A stretch of DNA of 64,000 nt from Bactericera cockerelli. Taxonomy: Eukaryota; Arthropoda; Insecta; Hemiptera; Triozidae. Each line of letters opens with the position of its first letter. Position 1 is the stretch's first letter. Made by a program: the position numbers and the translations under genes. A model generated the notes under the pieces. It had not been told where the DNA came from, did not search any database, and saw nothing but the letters and a program-made list of their open reading frames with translations. Of this stretch, positions 1 to 11,372 are shown piece by piece. The stretch lies in NCBI GenBank assembly GCA_024516035.1, contig CM044964.1:19287084-19351083 (forward strand). The letters run 5' to 3'.

Positions 1-378
1 TAAAAATCAAGTGTTCTGCACTTACATTAAAGTGTATGTAGGTGCATTTCTAACTTCACTAATGAAGATCACACTATTACGTATAGTGTTGGGTGCATAC
101 ATATTGCATGACCATAAAATATGTATAATATAGAGTAGATAGGTACATAGCCAAGTCTAATGAAGATCATGTGCCATGTCCGAGACGGTAATTATATCTG
201 TGGGGAGTGGTCTAACTTAATGATAGTACCATGCTGTGTAACATAATATAGTAAACCACCATGCTATAGTGCTTTACGTACATAATTATATAGCTATGTA
301 CATACATACTATACCTTTATAGTATTAACATATAGCTATTCATATTATAATATCTAGATTTTTTAGACTGTTAGGTAG
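1..378. other. Unannotated AT-rich sequence
   Basis: I see no gene or recognisable repeat here. The stretch is AT-rich with many TACATA/TATGTA words. Confidence 0.5.
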
Positions 379-523
379 CATTGGTGTGTACAAATTACTT
401 TTACAAATACAAATAACAAATATTGGTGTGAACAAATGCAAATTAGTCAAATTACAATTAATATTGGTGTGTAGAAATACAAATTACAAATTTTGGGGTG
501 TACAAATTCAAATTACAAATAAT
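379..523. repeat. Degenerate minisatellite
   Basis: About three imperfect units of roughly 45-50 bp begin with ATTGGTGTG and continue with alternating ACAAAT words. The short ORF across it is a by-product of the repeat. Confidence 0.7.
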
Positions 524-560
524 ATGAGCAAATTACTGTATATTATAAAGAGAAGTACAT

Positions 561-645
561 GTTCCGATGCCTCAGTGGTCAAGGCGTGGTAATCCAGAGG
601 TCATGGGTTCGAAACCCAGCCGGGACAAGTAATCCTTCCATCACT
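561..645 (+). repeat. SINE family C, 5' (tRNA-like) part
   Basis: The stretch contains a Pol III B box (GGGTTCGAAAC) and an A-box-like CTCAGTGGTCAAGG. It ends its tRNA-like head with CAGCCGGGACA, as in the fuller copy at 24148-24352. The body stops soon after the head. The (AAT)n tract at 751-773 may be the remnant of the usual ATT-repeat tail. Confidence 0.75.
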
Positions 646-775
646 CTGAACCACTTGCAGGAGTCACAACCATCACACCACGGAGGTTGATTATAAACTT
701 ACCTATGTATTTTCATTGTATACTTATAAGTTTACTGTCGCGTCTCCCATGCATAATAATAATAATAATAATAAT

Positions 776-830
776 GATACTCTTTAGTTTTTTTTTCAGA
801 AGAGGGCATCAAACACCAGCGTAGGTTAAT
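776..830 (-). repeat. SINE family B, 3'-end fragment
   Basis: The terminal words ATACTCTTTAG and CACCAGCGTAGGTTAATGC match the 3' end of family B in reverse orientation. It lies about 110 bp from a longer copy in the same orientation. Confidence 0.55.
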
Positions 831-936
831 GCCTGTGAGCCGGCGAGAAGGTTTTTTACCGTCTAAAAACCTCTCCTTGGTTGTGTTTCTATTAATACAT
901 GTTGCCCTGGGACGCCGTGTGGCATTAGTTCAGGGG

Positions 937-1140
937 ATAATACTCTTTAGTGGAAGCAAACCTCCAGGCGATGTTAATGCTTTAATCATTTTCTACCTAC
1001 TAACCCTCAGAGTCTTATTATTATGTGGTGACAAACTCAAATAAAGGAGGAAAAAATTCATGCATTGGATGGGATTTGAACCAACGGATCCTTACGTTAC
1101 CTGAATTAACAGACTAGCGTATTAACCACTTGATTAACAT
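937..1140 (-). repeat. SINE family B, near full length
   Basis: This is a reverse copy of the tRNA-headed SINE also seen at 33867-34076 and 56138-56375. Read on the minus strand, the tRNA-like head has a degraded A box (gtggttaa) and a B box of the GGTTCAAATCC type. It is followed by ATGAATTTTTTCC, a body containing AGACTCTGAGGGTTAG, and the end CTAAAGAGTATTAT. The head is mutated relative to the other copies. Confidence 0.85.
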
Positions 1141-1469
1141 AGATCAATCATCAATAAGCATACACTCAACGGGACTAGTTGGCACATAGAAAAGCTTTAG
1201 ATCAAAGATACCTACCTATATTTAATGACTAAAAAGCGCAAATATCTTTAAAGAGTAAAGGAATCAGGTCTAGATTATTGACTAGATAAGACATATACTC
1301 GATAGACCACAGAATTGAGAATTTCAAGAATTTGTCCCAATTTTAATTGAATATCTTCCCATCAAACAAACTTGCGCGAATGATCGACAAAGTATCGCAG
1401 GCAAATGAGAACGGTTTCTTTATTAATTTATAATATACTGGGTATTTCCACTACCATTTAGTCAACCCT

Positions 1470-1559
1470 TGAAAAAATTCCTGCCCCGCTGGGAATCGAA
1501 CCCAGGTCACCATGCGTACAATGCCTAGCGCGCTAACTCACTCTGCCACGGTGACTACT
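1470..1559 (-). repeat. SINE family D, tRNA-like head
   Basis: Read on the minus strand, this is a tRNA-like unit: a GTAGTCACCG start, an A box around GAGTTAGCGCGC, and a B box in GGGTTCGATTCCC. The same head occurs at the end of the D copies at 42124-42380 and 61578-61840. The SINE body that follows the head in those copies is not visible here. Confidence 0.75.
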
Positions 1560-1690
1560 GATATTACCATACAGTTGAAAGCAATGTTAAATTTTTGTTT
1601 AAAAAAACGCTTGCATACGAGTCTGCAACCATTGGGACATTTTCATCTTTACTATTCAAGGTCCAAAACCCAACTGACCAAATTTCGTAC

Positions 1691-1855
1691 TGTGCGCATG
1701 ACACATACCTTCTCTCTTCTCTCCCTCTACAATTCAATACTTCGCCATTGTGCGCATGACACACACTTTCCCTCTTCTCTCCCTTTACAATTCAATATTT
1801 CGTTACATAATATCGTTACATAATTTCGTTACATAATTTCGTCACATAATTTTGG
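1691..1855. repeat. Nested tandem repeats
   Basis: A unit of about 60 bp starting GTGCGCATGACACA is present twice in direct tandem (about 1691-1750 and 1751-1810). It runs into four or five units of about 15 bp of the form TTTCGTTACATAA (about 1799-1852). Confidence 0.85.
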
Positions 1856-1995
1856 TTATGTGCCAGAGCAAAGACATGAAAATGTCAAAAAGAAAGAAAA
1901 TACTAGCGCCTTTGACAGCATTACTTCAGGATAGAAAAGTCTTACATCATTAGCCATCGTATTCAGTAGCAGAGGTTATAGGTAAGATTTTTTTG

Positions 1996-2071
1996 TGTTG
2001 GCAGGGATTCGACCCCTCAACCTTGGAGTCGAAATCTGTCAAGACACTTCTCGAGTCTTGACAGATTTCGA
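1996..2071 (-). repeat. tRNA-like fragment with perfect 17-bp hairpin
   Basis: GGGATTCGACCCC resembles a reverse B box. It is followed by a perfect inverted repeat: 2029-2045 (TCGAAATCTGTCAAGAC) pairs with 2055-2071 across a 9-nt loop. The hairpin is certain. The tRNA-like interpretation is weak, since no good A box is seen. Confidence 0.6.
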
Positions 2072-2324
2072 TGTTGAACTCTGAAGACTAAGTTCTTGTA
2101 AGTTTCTCGGTATACGTCTGAAATACCCTGTATACGGTGTATTATATTAACATAATACCTGTATAATATTATTATCCATACCAATTAAATAAAAAGCAAC
2201 TTTTTTTGACATGTTTGCCCATTCAAAGATCAGGCAAAATACTAAAAATTTGCTCATACAAAAAATGTCCAATTTATATCAAGTTCTTTATCTCAATTCA
2301 AAATCAATTTCTTCCTAATTATAG

Positions 2325-2636
2325 AAGAGAGGGAGAGAGAGAGAAATATTGGACACATTTAGGGAGATTTGACAGAGTGGGAGAGAGAAAATAGAGGATG
2401 GATAGAAATCAGAAGGAGAGATCCAATAGAGAGAGTGAGTGAGTGAGAGAAAAATTGAGAGAGAGAGAGAGTGAGTAAGTGAGTGAGTGAGTGAGAGAGA
2501 GAGAGAATAGAGGAAGGATTAGGAATCAGAAGGAGAGATCAATAGAGAGAAAGAGAGAGAGAATGGAATGAGAGAGAGAAAAAGAGAGAGAGGGAGGGAG
2601 AGAGAGAAAGAGAAAAAAAGAGAGAGAGAGAGAGAT
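2325..2636. repeat. GA-rich microsatellite tract
   Basis: The tract is an interrupted purine run dominated by (GA)n, with GAGT and GGAA variants and one partial duplication containing AGAGGATGG/AGAGGAAGG and AATCAGAAGGAGAG. Confidence 0.95.
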
Positions 2637-3038
2637 CATTAGAATGATCTAGCTTGAGATCCAAATTGTTGCCATATTAATATTTTGCAAAATTGTATAG
2701 GGCGGATACTGGACACACAGATATTGTGGAAATAAGGTGACAGTATCAATAAGGTGATATTATTATTATTATTGTGGCTGCTCCTTGGCTTGCTGGCTGG
2801 ACATGGCTGTTAGTCAGGCTTTTAATTTAGTTGTAATCATCAACATAAAGTCACTGGATTAGAGGAAGCCCAACCTAATATTGTCATTATCCGAATTAAT
2901 TCCCTCAACAAATATCTGATCAATTGAGAATCAATAAATTTAACAAAACAAACAACCACTTGGTTTTTCGAAGAGGTGCAAGCACAGTGCTCTATCGGGT
3001 ATTTGCGATGTGTTTTTAATTTAATCTTTCCTCATATA

Positions 3039-3923
3039 CAGGGTGAGCATAAAGTCTCACCCCACCCCCCGTATCTCAAGAATGGCTGAAAATACAAGAA
3101 AACGCAAAAACCCGTATTCCTTAATTTTTAAGGGGATTAATTTTGAGCAAAAAAAAATTTGCCTACACGGCCCCAGTTAGGCTGGGCATTGACCAACTTT
3201 AAAATCTTAAATAGAATGGTATGTTTTGTGGCATATTGTTTTAAAGGACTCATAGAAAGAAGTTCATTACAACAAATTTCAGTGAGCTACAACTTACCGT
3301 TCTCGAGATACAGGGTCGAACGTCCTGCGTAATATCCATATATTTTGACCTACAACTCGTTAACCGTAAATTATAGAAAAATGAAATTTCTTGATAATAA
3401 CTCCTTATGACAAGCTCTGTCGAAAAAATTATAACTCGACATACTCTGTTGATATTAGTTTCTGGTCGGTTTCGTCAGCCAGCCGGACGAAAAGTCCGAA
3501 AAAATTTAACGAAAAAACAAATCCAGTTTTAACTTGTTCGAAAGTTCTTGCCATAAGGAGTTAATATCAACAAATTTCATTTTCCTGCAATTTACGGTCA
3601 ACGAGTTATAGGTCAAAATATATGGATATTACGCAGGACGTCCGACCCTGTATCTCGAGAACGGTAAGTTGTAGCTCACTGAAGTTTGTTGTGATAAACT
3701 TCTCTCTATGAGACCTTTAAAACAATATGCCACAAGACATACCATTCCATTTAAGATCTTAAAGTTGGTCCATGCCCAGCCTGACTGGGGCCGTGTAGGC
3801 AAAATTTTTTTGGCTGAAAATTAATCCCCCTAAAAATTAAGGAATATGAGTTTTTGTGTTTTTTTGTATTTTCAGCCATTCTCGAGATCTAGGGGGTGGG
3901 GTGAGACTTTATGCTCACCCTGT
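3039..3923. mobile_element. Long snapback MITE, Tc1/mariner-like
   Basis: The left arm, from 3035 (TATACAGGGTGAGCATAAAG), is the inverted complement of the right arm, which ends at 3926 (TTATGCTCACCCTGTATA). The arms run about 3035-3414 and 3547-3926 with few mismatches, and the loop is about 130 bp. Taking CAGGGTG as the terminus, both ends are flanked by TATA, consistent with TA target duplication by Tc1/mariner transposases. There is no transposase ORF, so the element would be non-autonomous. The superfamily is inferred from TA flanks and the CAGGGTG terminus; the palindrome is seen directly. Confidence 0.85.
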
Positions 3924-4014
3924 ATACCCATTAAACACACAAAACATTAAAAGTTGTCCAGTTAGACCGGCAATAATTACAGGAAGATATAATACAATAA
4001 TATATTATCATTCA

Positions 4015-4172
4015 CTGACCTCAGTAGCTTGATCGATAAGGCGGCGGACTTGTAACCTGGGGGTCGGTGGTTCAAGTCCCGGTTTCAGGCTTTCAGCGTA
4101 GATTTAGTAAAGCGAGTTTGAGTAGTTGTGATATCACGAAAGTGATGATTAACACAAAATCTATGGTAACTA
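4015..4172 (+). repeat. SINE family A
   Basis: The tRNA-like head starts GACCTCAGTAGCTTGATC, followed by a GGACTTGTAACC anticodon-region word and B box GGTTCAAGTCC. The body is GCGTAGATTTAGTAAAGCG then AGTAGTTGTGATATCACG, ending AACACAAAATCTATGGTAACT. A 9-bp duplication (TTTCAGGCT-like) lies between head and body. It is one of eight family A copies in this window. Confidence 0.9.
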
Positions 4173-4299
4173 ATCTGTTAATTTTAATCAGAAATTAATT
4201 GTACCTTAGTATTATGACTTATCATATTTTATATTCCATTCTCCAACTCGACCATTTGTAGTGGATACGTATTAAATATTATGTCAATACCTAAGCCAT

Positions 4300-4355
4300 G
4301 GTTCGGACTCGAACTACGATCTCCAGGTAAGGTTCAAGCTACAGTGAGGTCGGTG
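4300..4355 (-). repeat. Degenerate tRNA-like SINE head
   Basis: ACTCGAACTACGATCTCCAG and CAAGCTACAGTGAGGTCGG resemble a decayed reverse-oriented family A head. No body is recognisable. Confidence 0.4.
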
Positions 4356-5251
4356 TTTAAATGGTTTTCTCTTCAAATGACACCTAGACGTATTACCTAG
4401 CGTTTAATATAAAATCTCAAGCAAAGAATTTGAAAAAATATTAGTGGATGTGTCAAGTGCACAGAACTCTAAAATTTCAATAATAAATGTGAGGTACTAT
4501 CTGTAAAGACACACACTATGCCGCAGTAAGATTAAAAAATCATCTTAACCAAGTTTATATCAAAAAGATGCTCTGCGCAGGTCACTTGTGAGGAAGTCCA
4601 ATTAATAAAATTAAAGAAAAAATCAAGAGACCAATACACAGAAAGAATTCCAGTGGAAAAAAAAGTCAACAGAAATAAAACCCAGGTTTATATTAGTTTC
4701 CAATATTGAAAAATGTTCGGAGAAGTCCTTGTTTGGCCCACACAATTTCCGATGGTGGTGATATGAATCTTGTTCTGACCCGGTCAGAAAGAGCTTCTGT
4801 ATAAATTTGAATAATAAAACCACACCGAGTCCGGTGGAAATCCACTTAACAGACTGAACTCGGGTTTTATTTGAGGGTGCCTTTAGCTACTTAATAGTCG
4901 ATAGTAGATGATGATTCCGTGTCCGTGAGATAGGCACAGATACCTGTATCAAGGTGGTGAGAAAATTATATTGATGACGGAATGCAATTCGTTTGGTTTC
5001 TGACATTGTTGCTTACAGAATAATGCTTTCATTCAAAGATAAGTCCCTTATGGCTGTATGGAATGGCTTTGCCGATCAATGCCAAAAAAAGATAAGTCCC
5101 ATTTTCCAGCAGGGAAAGTACTTATAATGATGTGTTTTAATAAAAAATCACGAGTATTAATGTTATAAGAATAATAATGAGAAGAAAAAAAAAATCAATC
5201 CGCCGCGCCTTTGATTTGAATTGAAATTCGCCATCTTCGCAAATCGAACTT
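4356..5251. other. Unannotated sequence
   Basis: No ORF or repeat I can name. A short word shared with about 31115-31150 (ATGGCTGTATGG near 5048) hints at another dispersed repeat. Confidence 0.4.
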
Positions 5252-5455
5252 GAATAATAATAACATCGCATTATTTATACTGCCCGATTAGGACTATTAT
5301 TCCAGCAGTCAGCCCAAGACGTATTATTAAGTGGTCAAAATCCCAAATGGGAGGATAACAGTTATCAAGTTTACTTGTCATGTCCTTTTCGGCTTTCCAA
5401 CCCGCGACCACTGAAATCTCTAAATTCACCTTTACCACTGAGCTACCGGGACAGA
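5252..5455 (-). repeat. SINE family C, full length
   Basis: On the minus strand the element starts TCTGTCCCGGTAGCTCAGTG (A box), has a degraded B box near AACCCGCGACC, and then the family body: CATGACAAGTAAACTTG, ATCCTCCCATTTGGGAT, and TAGTCCTAATCGGGCAGTAT. It ends in an (ATT)n-type tail. It matches the plus-strand copy at 24148-24352. Confidence 0.9.
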
Positions 5456-5751
5456 CCTTGAATCTTGAGACTTCCAGTCCAGAAGTTCTTCATTCGTTGG
5501 GATCATAAATTCACGAGGACTGAAAGTGGTGGACAAAATAATATAAATATCCATCGTTGGAGCTCACAGGAGTCACAGATCACGATAATCGATCTACAGA
5601 ATAATGACGCACCTGAAAGTTTGTTATTGATTCCTTATTATTGGTTACCTCATAAAGTCCACTGCATAGTATTATGTAGTTGTGTATAATACATTTATGA
5701 TTATTATTTTATTAAAGACAAAATTTAACTTGCTTGTTAATAATATTTATA

Positions 5752-5929
5752 ATAATATACTCTTTAGTGGAAGGTAAACACCAGGCGAGGTTAATGCTCA
5801 AAGCATTTTCTACTACCTATCCCTCATAGTCTTATTATTATGTTGTCACAAATTCAAATTATTGAGGAAAAATTCATGCACTGGATGGGATTCGATCTAA
5901 CTAGCGTGAACCACTTGACTGCTAGTGCA
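5752..5929 (-). repeat. SINE family B with internal head deletion
   Basis: The 3' body is well preserved (ATACTCTTTAGTGGAAGG, CAGGCGAGGTTAATGCTC). The tRNA-like head lacks roughly 30 nt between the B box and the A-box region, so it keeps TGCACTAGCAGTCAAGTGG but not the anticodon and variable segment. Confidence 0.85.
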
Positions 5930-8318
5930 CCAAAACTCCAAAACTTGACGTGATTATGAAACTCTTCTATGTACCTACATACCTACATAAATGTATCTTC
6001 GAAGTTACTTGGGTAACGTAAAATATCTATTAATTGAATATCAGAAAGATCTATCAACTTCAAATCGGGAGCTAAACAGTGTAAGCTTAAATGTAAATGA
6101 GTATGCAGGTCTTAGCCGACAAAGGTAAATTAGGTGATTCAAATGCATATAATCCTTCTGACTATCACTGTGTAAACTATCCAACTGAAAACAAATGGTT
6201 GAACTAATTAAGGATATAAAGGATTTGAGGATCAGCCATGTCTCAATTAATGGAAAAAGTTTGTATAAATGTTCGAATTTGTATGTGATGCTCACATAGC
6301 TGGATCTAGGTATAGGGTAGGGGTCATAGAAAACCTGAGATGATACAAGTGATGATTATTGAGACGAGACCGGAATATTGTTTGAAAATGTAGCAGCTAC
6401 CATGATAACAGAGAGGATTAGTTTTCGCGGTTTTTATGATAGTTGAGTAACTTGAATTCGAAGTAAATAGGTTCTTTTTTCAACAGCATAATTTATTTTT
6501 AGCTGATATCTTGATCATCATCACCCAAAAATGGGAAAAAGGGAGAAAGAAAAGAGAAATAGAAATTGTATTATTTTTTTACTGACATCTCGATGATGCT
6601 TCCCAGACGACACAGTAATATTGTCAAACAATTTACTTGTTTAATTTTTTATTATTTTGATAAAGGTGGTGGTGACTAATTTTGTAATTCCTCTTTACAC
6701 AGATTCAATTTTACTTGCAGATATTGGCATGGATATCAGAACTATTATACCAGCTAATGCTCCCGACGAAGACATAATACATAACCCACGACCTACTGAC
6801 TAACTGAAAAACTCCTTTCATCAAACAATAAAATTTATAAATTACCCCCTCTCCAATGCATTACTTGTGGCATCACTACTCAAGTTCATTAACACAATGA
6901 GCGCTATCCATTAGACAAAGCTGTTCTTCCGGTACCAATTGGACAATCAGACCAATAACCCGACGAAATTTCAACAAACTCAACGATGTAATAATTGCCA
7001 ACAAGACTTTTCAATTAGTATATTTGAAAAAATTAAAATAGCTAACGTTTTTTCCCCGAGTCTTGGAGTTAATGACTCGAAATTGTTCCTTAATCAATTA
7101 ACTCGTGTTAGTGTAAACATGCATGCCAGCATTGACATCAACTATTATCAAGGGAGTGACAAGGACAGAAAGAGAAAGACAGAGAGAGGACAGCTGTATC
7201 CGCAAAGACAATTTTTTTGTCCAATTAGTTCCCTAATTGTGTTTGCGAGACGAAATGACGGTCGTTTGGCAACCCAGGAGTTTGACATTGGGTTCCTAAT
7301 GAGTTGACGGGCTGAAATTTTAATCGCGTTTTGGAATGCTCGTTTTGGAGCTGTCTCCTTAGGGAATGACAAATTTATATGTTGAGTATTTTACGTACTA
7401 GCTCAGACCCGGGACTTGTCGACTGAAAGATGTTGACTGGTATAGTATTTGAGCTTTTCAAAATATCCGTTATTATTGATCAAACAAAATCACAAAAATT
7501 ATTCATTCAAATGTTTTTGTTTGAGAGACACAGAGATCAGCCAGTGAATCTGTGAAACTTTTGTAATTTTAGATGTGTTTTAATGTGTGTTTTATTGAGT
7601 ATAGTGAAGCTATTTAGCCGGTCTAGTCACTAGTTTGTAGAAGGTTACTCGTATTTCAAAGTAGTGTTTTTGTTATGAATATACAATTTAAATATAATAG
7701 CATAGTACCTACGAGCCGGTTCAGTGAATTTTAAGTCTTAAGATTGTGCGCACTAAGTCAAAAAGTATTGGTGGGCTTTCGTGTGTAGTTTTAAAAGTTA
7801 ACAAAATAATAATCTGACAAGTTTTTAGTTCAGTTTCCACATTGTACTTTTGATTGTTAGAGTAAAAGGACTCATAATCCTAAAATGGTACCCTGCACCT
7901 TCTTAACTTTGAATTGAATGATAACAATACGGTTTTTAATATCTTTAGCGTTTACGACAGCTATTCTGAACTCCAAGGAAAAACTTACTTGTCCCTTTTC
8001 TAAGTTCATTTTGTGCAGCAATTCTATTTATTAGCTCAGCAATTTCATGATTGTTTAATTCATTGCTTATTTTATTTGCTTCGCGCATGCAAAAAGTTGC
8101 CGGGGAAATTATAATGAGGCCAAGGAACTCGGCACGAAAATATTGCAGCAAGAAAAACAACAAACAATACACAATGCTCGCTGCCTCTTTCGTTCCAGAG
8201 ACCAGACCAGTGACCACCTTTGCAATAAAGCCAGCGTTGAGGTACCCTCAATATACCAACTTACCATGCACACTCAAGATCCTCCAAACCTTCTTTCAAA
8301 ACGCCATATTTTGTTGAA
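5930..8318. other. Unique sequence, no gene recognised
   Basis: About 2.4 kb of mostly single-copy AT-rich DNA. ORFs are short and unsupported. The part around 7000-7380 is higher in complexity and rich in homeodomain-type TAAT/ATTA words; see findings. Confidence 0.5.
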
Positions 8319-8435
8319 ATAATAATAATATCGCTTTATTTATGCTGCCCGATTAAGACTATTAAGGCTGGGTTTCGAACCCGCGACCTCTGGATTACCA
8401 GACCGCCGCCTTTACCACTGAGCTACTGGGACAGA
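8319..8435 (-). repeat. SINE family C with deleted body
   Basis: The tRNA-like head (minus strand TCTGTCCCAGTAGCTCAGTG, B box GGTTCGAAACCC) is joined almost directly to the 3' end (CTTAATCGGGCAGCATAAAT, then ATT repeats). About 75 bp of the body seen at 5252-5455 is missing. Confidence 0.9.
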
Positions 8436-9620
8436 CTCTGGAATATACCTGGAAAGACCAGAAATACGCAGTCTCTGAATACATTATTGAACAAATTTGG
8501 TGGTTGACTATGTGAAATGGACAGTTGGGATTTTGAGAGAGAGATAGATCTATTCATTCTATCCTAGTCCATGTCTCTTAAATAGTACTCATGTAATTTC
8601 TATCATATTAGTAATTTTATATGTATGATATTTTGTTAAATTATGTTTGAGTCTTAATAATTGAATGAAATTTTATTCGAAAGAGCTTTTGTAAATAGTG
8701 CTTAATGTTTCAAGAACTGCATAATAAAACACATTATAATATTATTATAGTGCTTTCTGGATGGAAGTCCAGTTCTCGTTCTACACCTATATTTAGATGA
8801 TTTTTTTTTTAACTTTCTGTTACTAACCTATAAGGTATAGAAAAAGTATTGTATTCGGTCGATTTTTCTCGAAATTGAGCTGATAACATTTCTGGACCAA
8901 TTAGACTCTCCGGATTCCAAATAAACTGGTTTCACAATGAAAAAATAGATCTCAAGGGAGTGGTTTTAGAGTTACAGTTTTATTTATAGATATTTTTTCA
9001 ACAGATGATGCCACAACTGGCGAAATTAAAAAAAAAAAGGGAGTTTTGTTATCAAATTATTAGAAATCCTAATTGAAAAAGTAAGATATACCAACTTTAC
9101 ATATTCTTAAAAAATAAATTGAAGCACTTGATCGGGGTAGACCAGCAGTGAGTCCGCTTATTTCAAGAAATTTCCTGATTTTCCGATCAAAAAAAAATAG
9201 GAGAAAAATAAGAAACCATCTATTCAGGAAACAAAAACACCACAGAACGAAGAGGTGAAAAAATAATGGCAACAAAATAAAAAGTAATAGCCGCGAATTA
9301 TGCAACACAGAAACAAACATGGAGGCAAATAAATTAATGTATAAATTCGCAACTAGCTACTTGACGTGTAAGCTTGTAATAAAAATTGCAAATTAAATTA
9401 AGCGCAAACATCAATGTGCAAAATTAGAAGAAAGGAAAACAGGCTGGCAATTATCACACAGGAACAGAGACTTGTAAAAATGTACAATGAGTAGTGAGCA
9501 CCAACGAACCTATAGTTTCTCAAATAATATTATTATTATTAAACACTCTATTAGATATAAAAGGGCATGTGTACAGGACAAATAATTATTATAACATTAA
9601 AAAAAAAAATGGAAACAATA
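8436..9620. other. Unannotated sequence
   Basis: AT-rich with poly-T and poly-A runs, and no recognisable gene or repeat. Confidence 0.4.
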
Positions 9621-9870
9621 TCTCTATATATAAAACAGAAGAAAGGACTACCTACCTACCTACCTATATGTTTGTTTGTTTGTCCGGAGTTGTTTAGCCA
9701 AAACGGTAAAAGATAGCGAAAAATGTCTTAGAACTGACCCCCACAAAACCATTATCGCTTTGTCCAGAAAAATTATAAAAAGTTCAAAAAGGCATTGCTG
9801 TCCAGCAGTACGGCCATGCCTTAGTAAATTTGAAATTTAGTCCCGTTGCAAAGCACGGGCAAACGGCTAG
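9621..9870 (+). mobile_element. Small non-autonomous Helitron
   Basis: The element begins TCTCTATATATAAAAC, the 5' TC-type terminus common in arthropod Helitrons. It ends with a hairpin (CCCGT at 9842-9846 paired with ACGGG at 9855-9859) followed 11 nt later by the terminus CTAG. The flanks give A before TC and T after CTAG, the expected Helitron A/T insertion site. At 250 bp with no Rep-helicase it must be mobilised in trans. A second Helitron 3' end is at 45842-45859. Confidence 0.8.
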
Positions 9871-9871
9871 T

Positions 9872-9962
9872 ATACAATAAAAAGGAAAAAGAATAGGAAA
9901 ATATATTCATAAACATAATTATGTCCTAACTAAAAGGCGGAGGTATGCTTATGGCAAAACCC
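9872..9962 (-). repeat. Fragment of repeat J (non-LTR 3'-end-like)
   Basis: Contains GTCCTAACTAAAAGGCGGAG and GCTTATGGCA, a diverged version of the word set at 11868-12035, 59850-60000 and 62495-62650. It abuts the Helitron end. Confidence 0.5.
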
Positions 9963-9990
9963 CAAAATGTTAACAATATTCCTAATCGTT

Positions 9991-10050
9991 TTTAACTTCC
10001 GATGAATTTCTAATATTAGAAATCGGAAGTATTTTGTGTTGGTTTTTGTA
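9991..10050. repeat. Repeat H: terminal-hairpin repeat
   Basis: ACTTCCGATGAATTTCTAAT faces ATTAGAAATCGGAAGT, forming a near-perfect hairpin, then ATTTTGTGTT and a T-rich stretch. The same arrangement occurs at 29431-29492. Confidence 0.7.
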
Positions 10051-10499
10051 CATAAAATTTTTTTTGCTCCTATTTCAATTCTTTTTTCTCCATATTTCTG
10101 GACGTTTCATAACCTCCTGAGCAACTTTTTTTACATTCGAAACCTAAGAGAACTCAAGAGACTGGAATTTTTTCTCTTATATCCAAGTGTCTCTTTGCCT
10201 CTCTCTGATTTGCAAGAAGTATATCCTCCTTTCTAAATAAAATAATAAATATGAAAAATCCAAAAAACAACTGTTACTAAAGTATTGAAGACGTTTTATT
10301 CGGTATTCGTGTTTCACTAACAAGAGATCTAACAGATCAGTAACAAGAGATGGATTTGACAAGAAAACACTTGATATGAAAGCAAAAGTTACACTATTCC
10401 AGTGCTCCAAAACATGTTCTGGAACCGAAAGATTGGCTCAAATAAAAGCTTTCACTAACCTATCTAGTGATACTATTGGCAGACAAGAACTACAACCAA

Positions 10500-10745
10500 T
10501 AAATATAAGAATCAGTATCAGACAGTATAAACAGAAAATTGAGAAATTGTACCAGGTATTAGATGAGAACTTGTATTATTTCCTGAAAAGTACACAAGTA
10601 CTTATGGAACATTATGAAAGTTGCTGATGGATGTAAAGAAAACTATAAATTTACTATTTACTATGAGATGTACATGAATATCAGAACATACCTGGACAGC
10701 TGAACGATCTCAACGTTCACTACATGTCACAAAAATTGCAGAAAC
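10500..10745 (-). repeat. Diverged hammerhead-repeat fragment
   Basis: Reverse strand: 10665-10703 reads CAGCTGTCCAGGTATGTTCT then GATATTCATGTACATCTC, matching the cleavage-site and stem I 3' side plus downstream linker of the hammerhead repeats at 11780 and 56831. The catalytic CTGATGA and GAAA segments are not present. Around 10507-10550, ATCAGTATCAGACAGTATAA resembles the linker of the 56.8-kb copy. Confidence 0.65.
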
Positions 10746-11152
10746 TTATAAACCAACAAGTGCTATACCTGGTGCGATACCCAAAATGCCAACATTGCCA
10801 GCCAAGAGAAGACCAAAATATGTCCCCACCGTCTCGCCAGAACACAATCGGATGATTTTATCTCCGGGTATCAGCGATGTATTATTACATGGCCAATATA
10901 TTACAGGGAATAGTATTAATACGAAGAGCCAGCGAATAAATCACCGCGGGGAAATATGATAGCCAGTGTAGTATTTACAATATTGTGGAACACAGAGCGT
11001 CACCTCCCGAGATATTCGAGAGACTGGGCTATACGGGGTGGGGCGAAATATATGGAAAATCTTTGGACAGTCAAAAATACTTGCGCTGTTTTTATGATTT
11101 CTGTCCCAAATCAGGAAGATCACTAATCAATGTATGATGCTTATTAATAATG

Positions 11153-11372
11153 ATAATAACACTCTTTAGTGGTATGTAACCACCAGACGAGGTTATTGCT
11201 CATAGCATTTTATATAACCTAAACCTCAGAGTCTTCTTATGATGTGGTCACAAACTCAAATTAATGAGGATAAATTCATGCACTTTGTGGGATTCGAACC
11301 ACTTTGTGGGATTCGGATCCCTACGCTACCTGTATTACCAAACTAGCGCATGAACCACTTGACAACCAATGC
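11153..11372 (-). repeat. SINE family B
   Basis: Full-length reverse copy. The region around the B box is duplicated (CACTTTGTGGGATTCG occurs twice, 11281-11320). The 3' end CTAAAGAGTGTTATTATC is intact. Confidence 0.9.
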
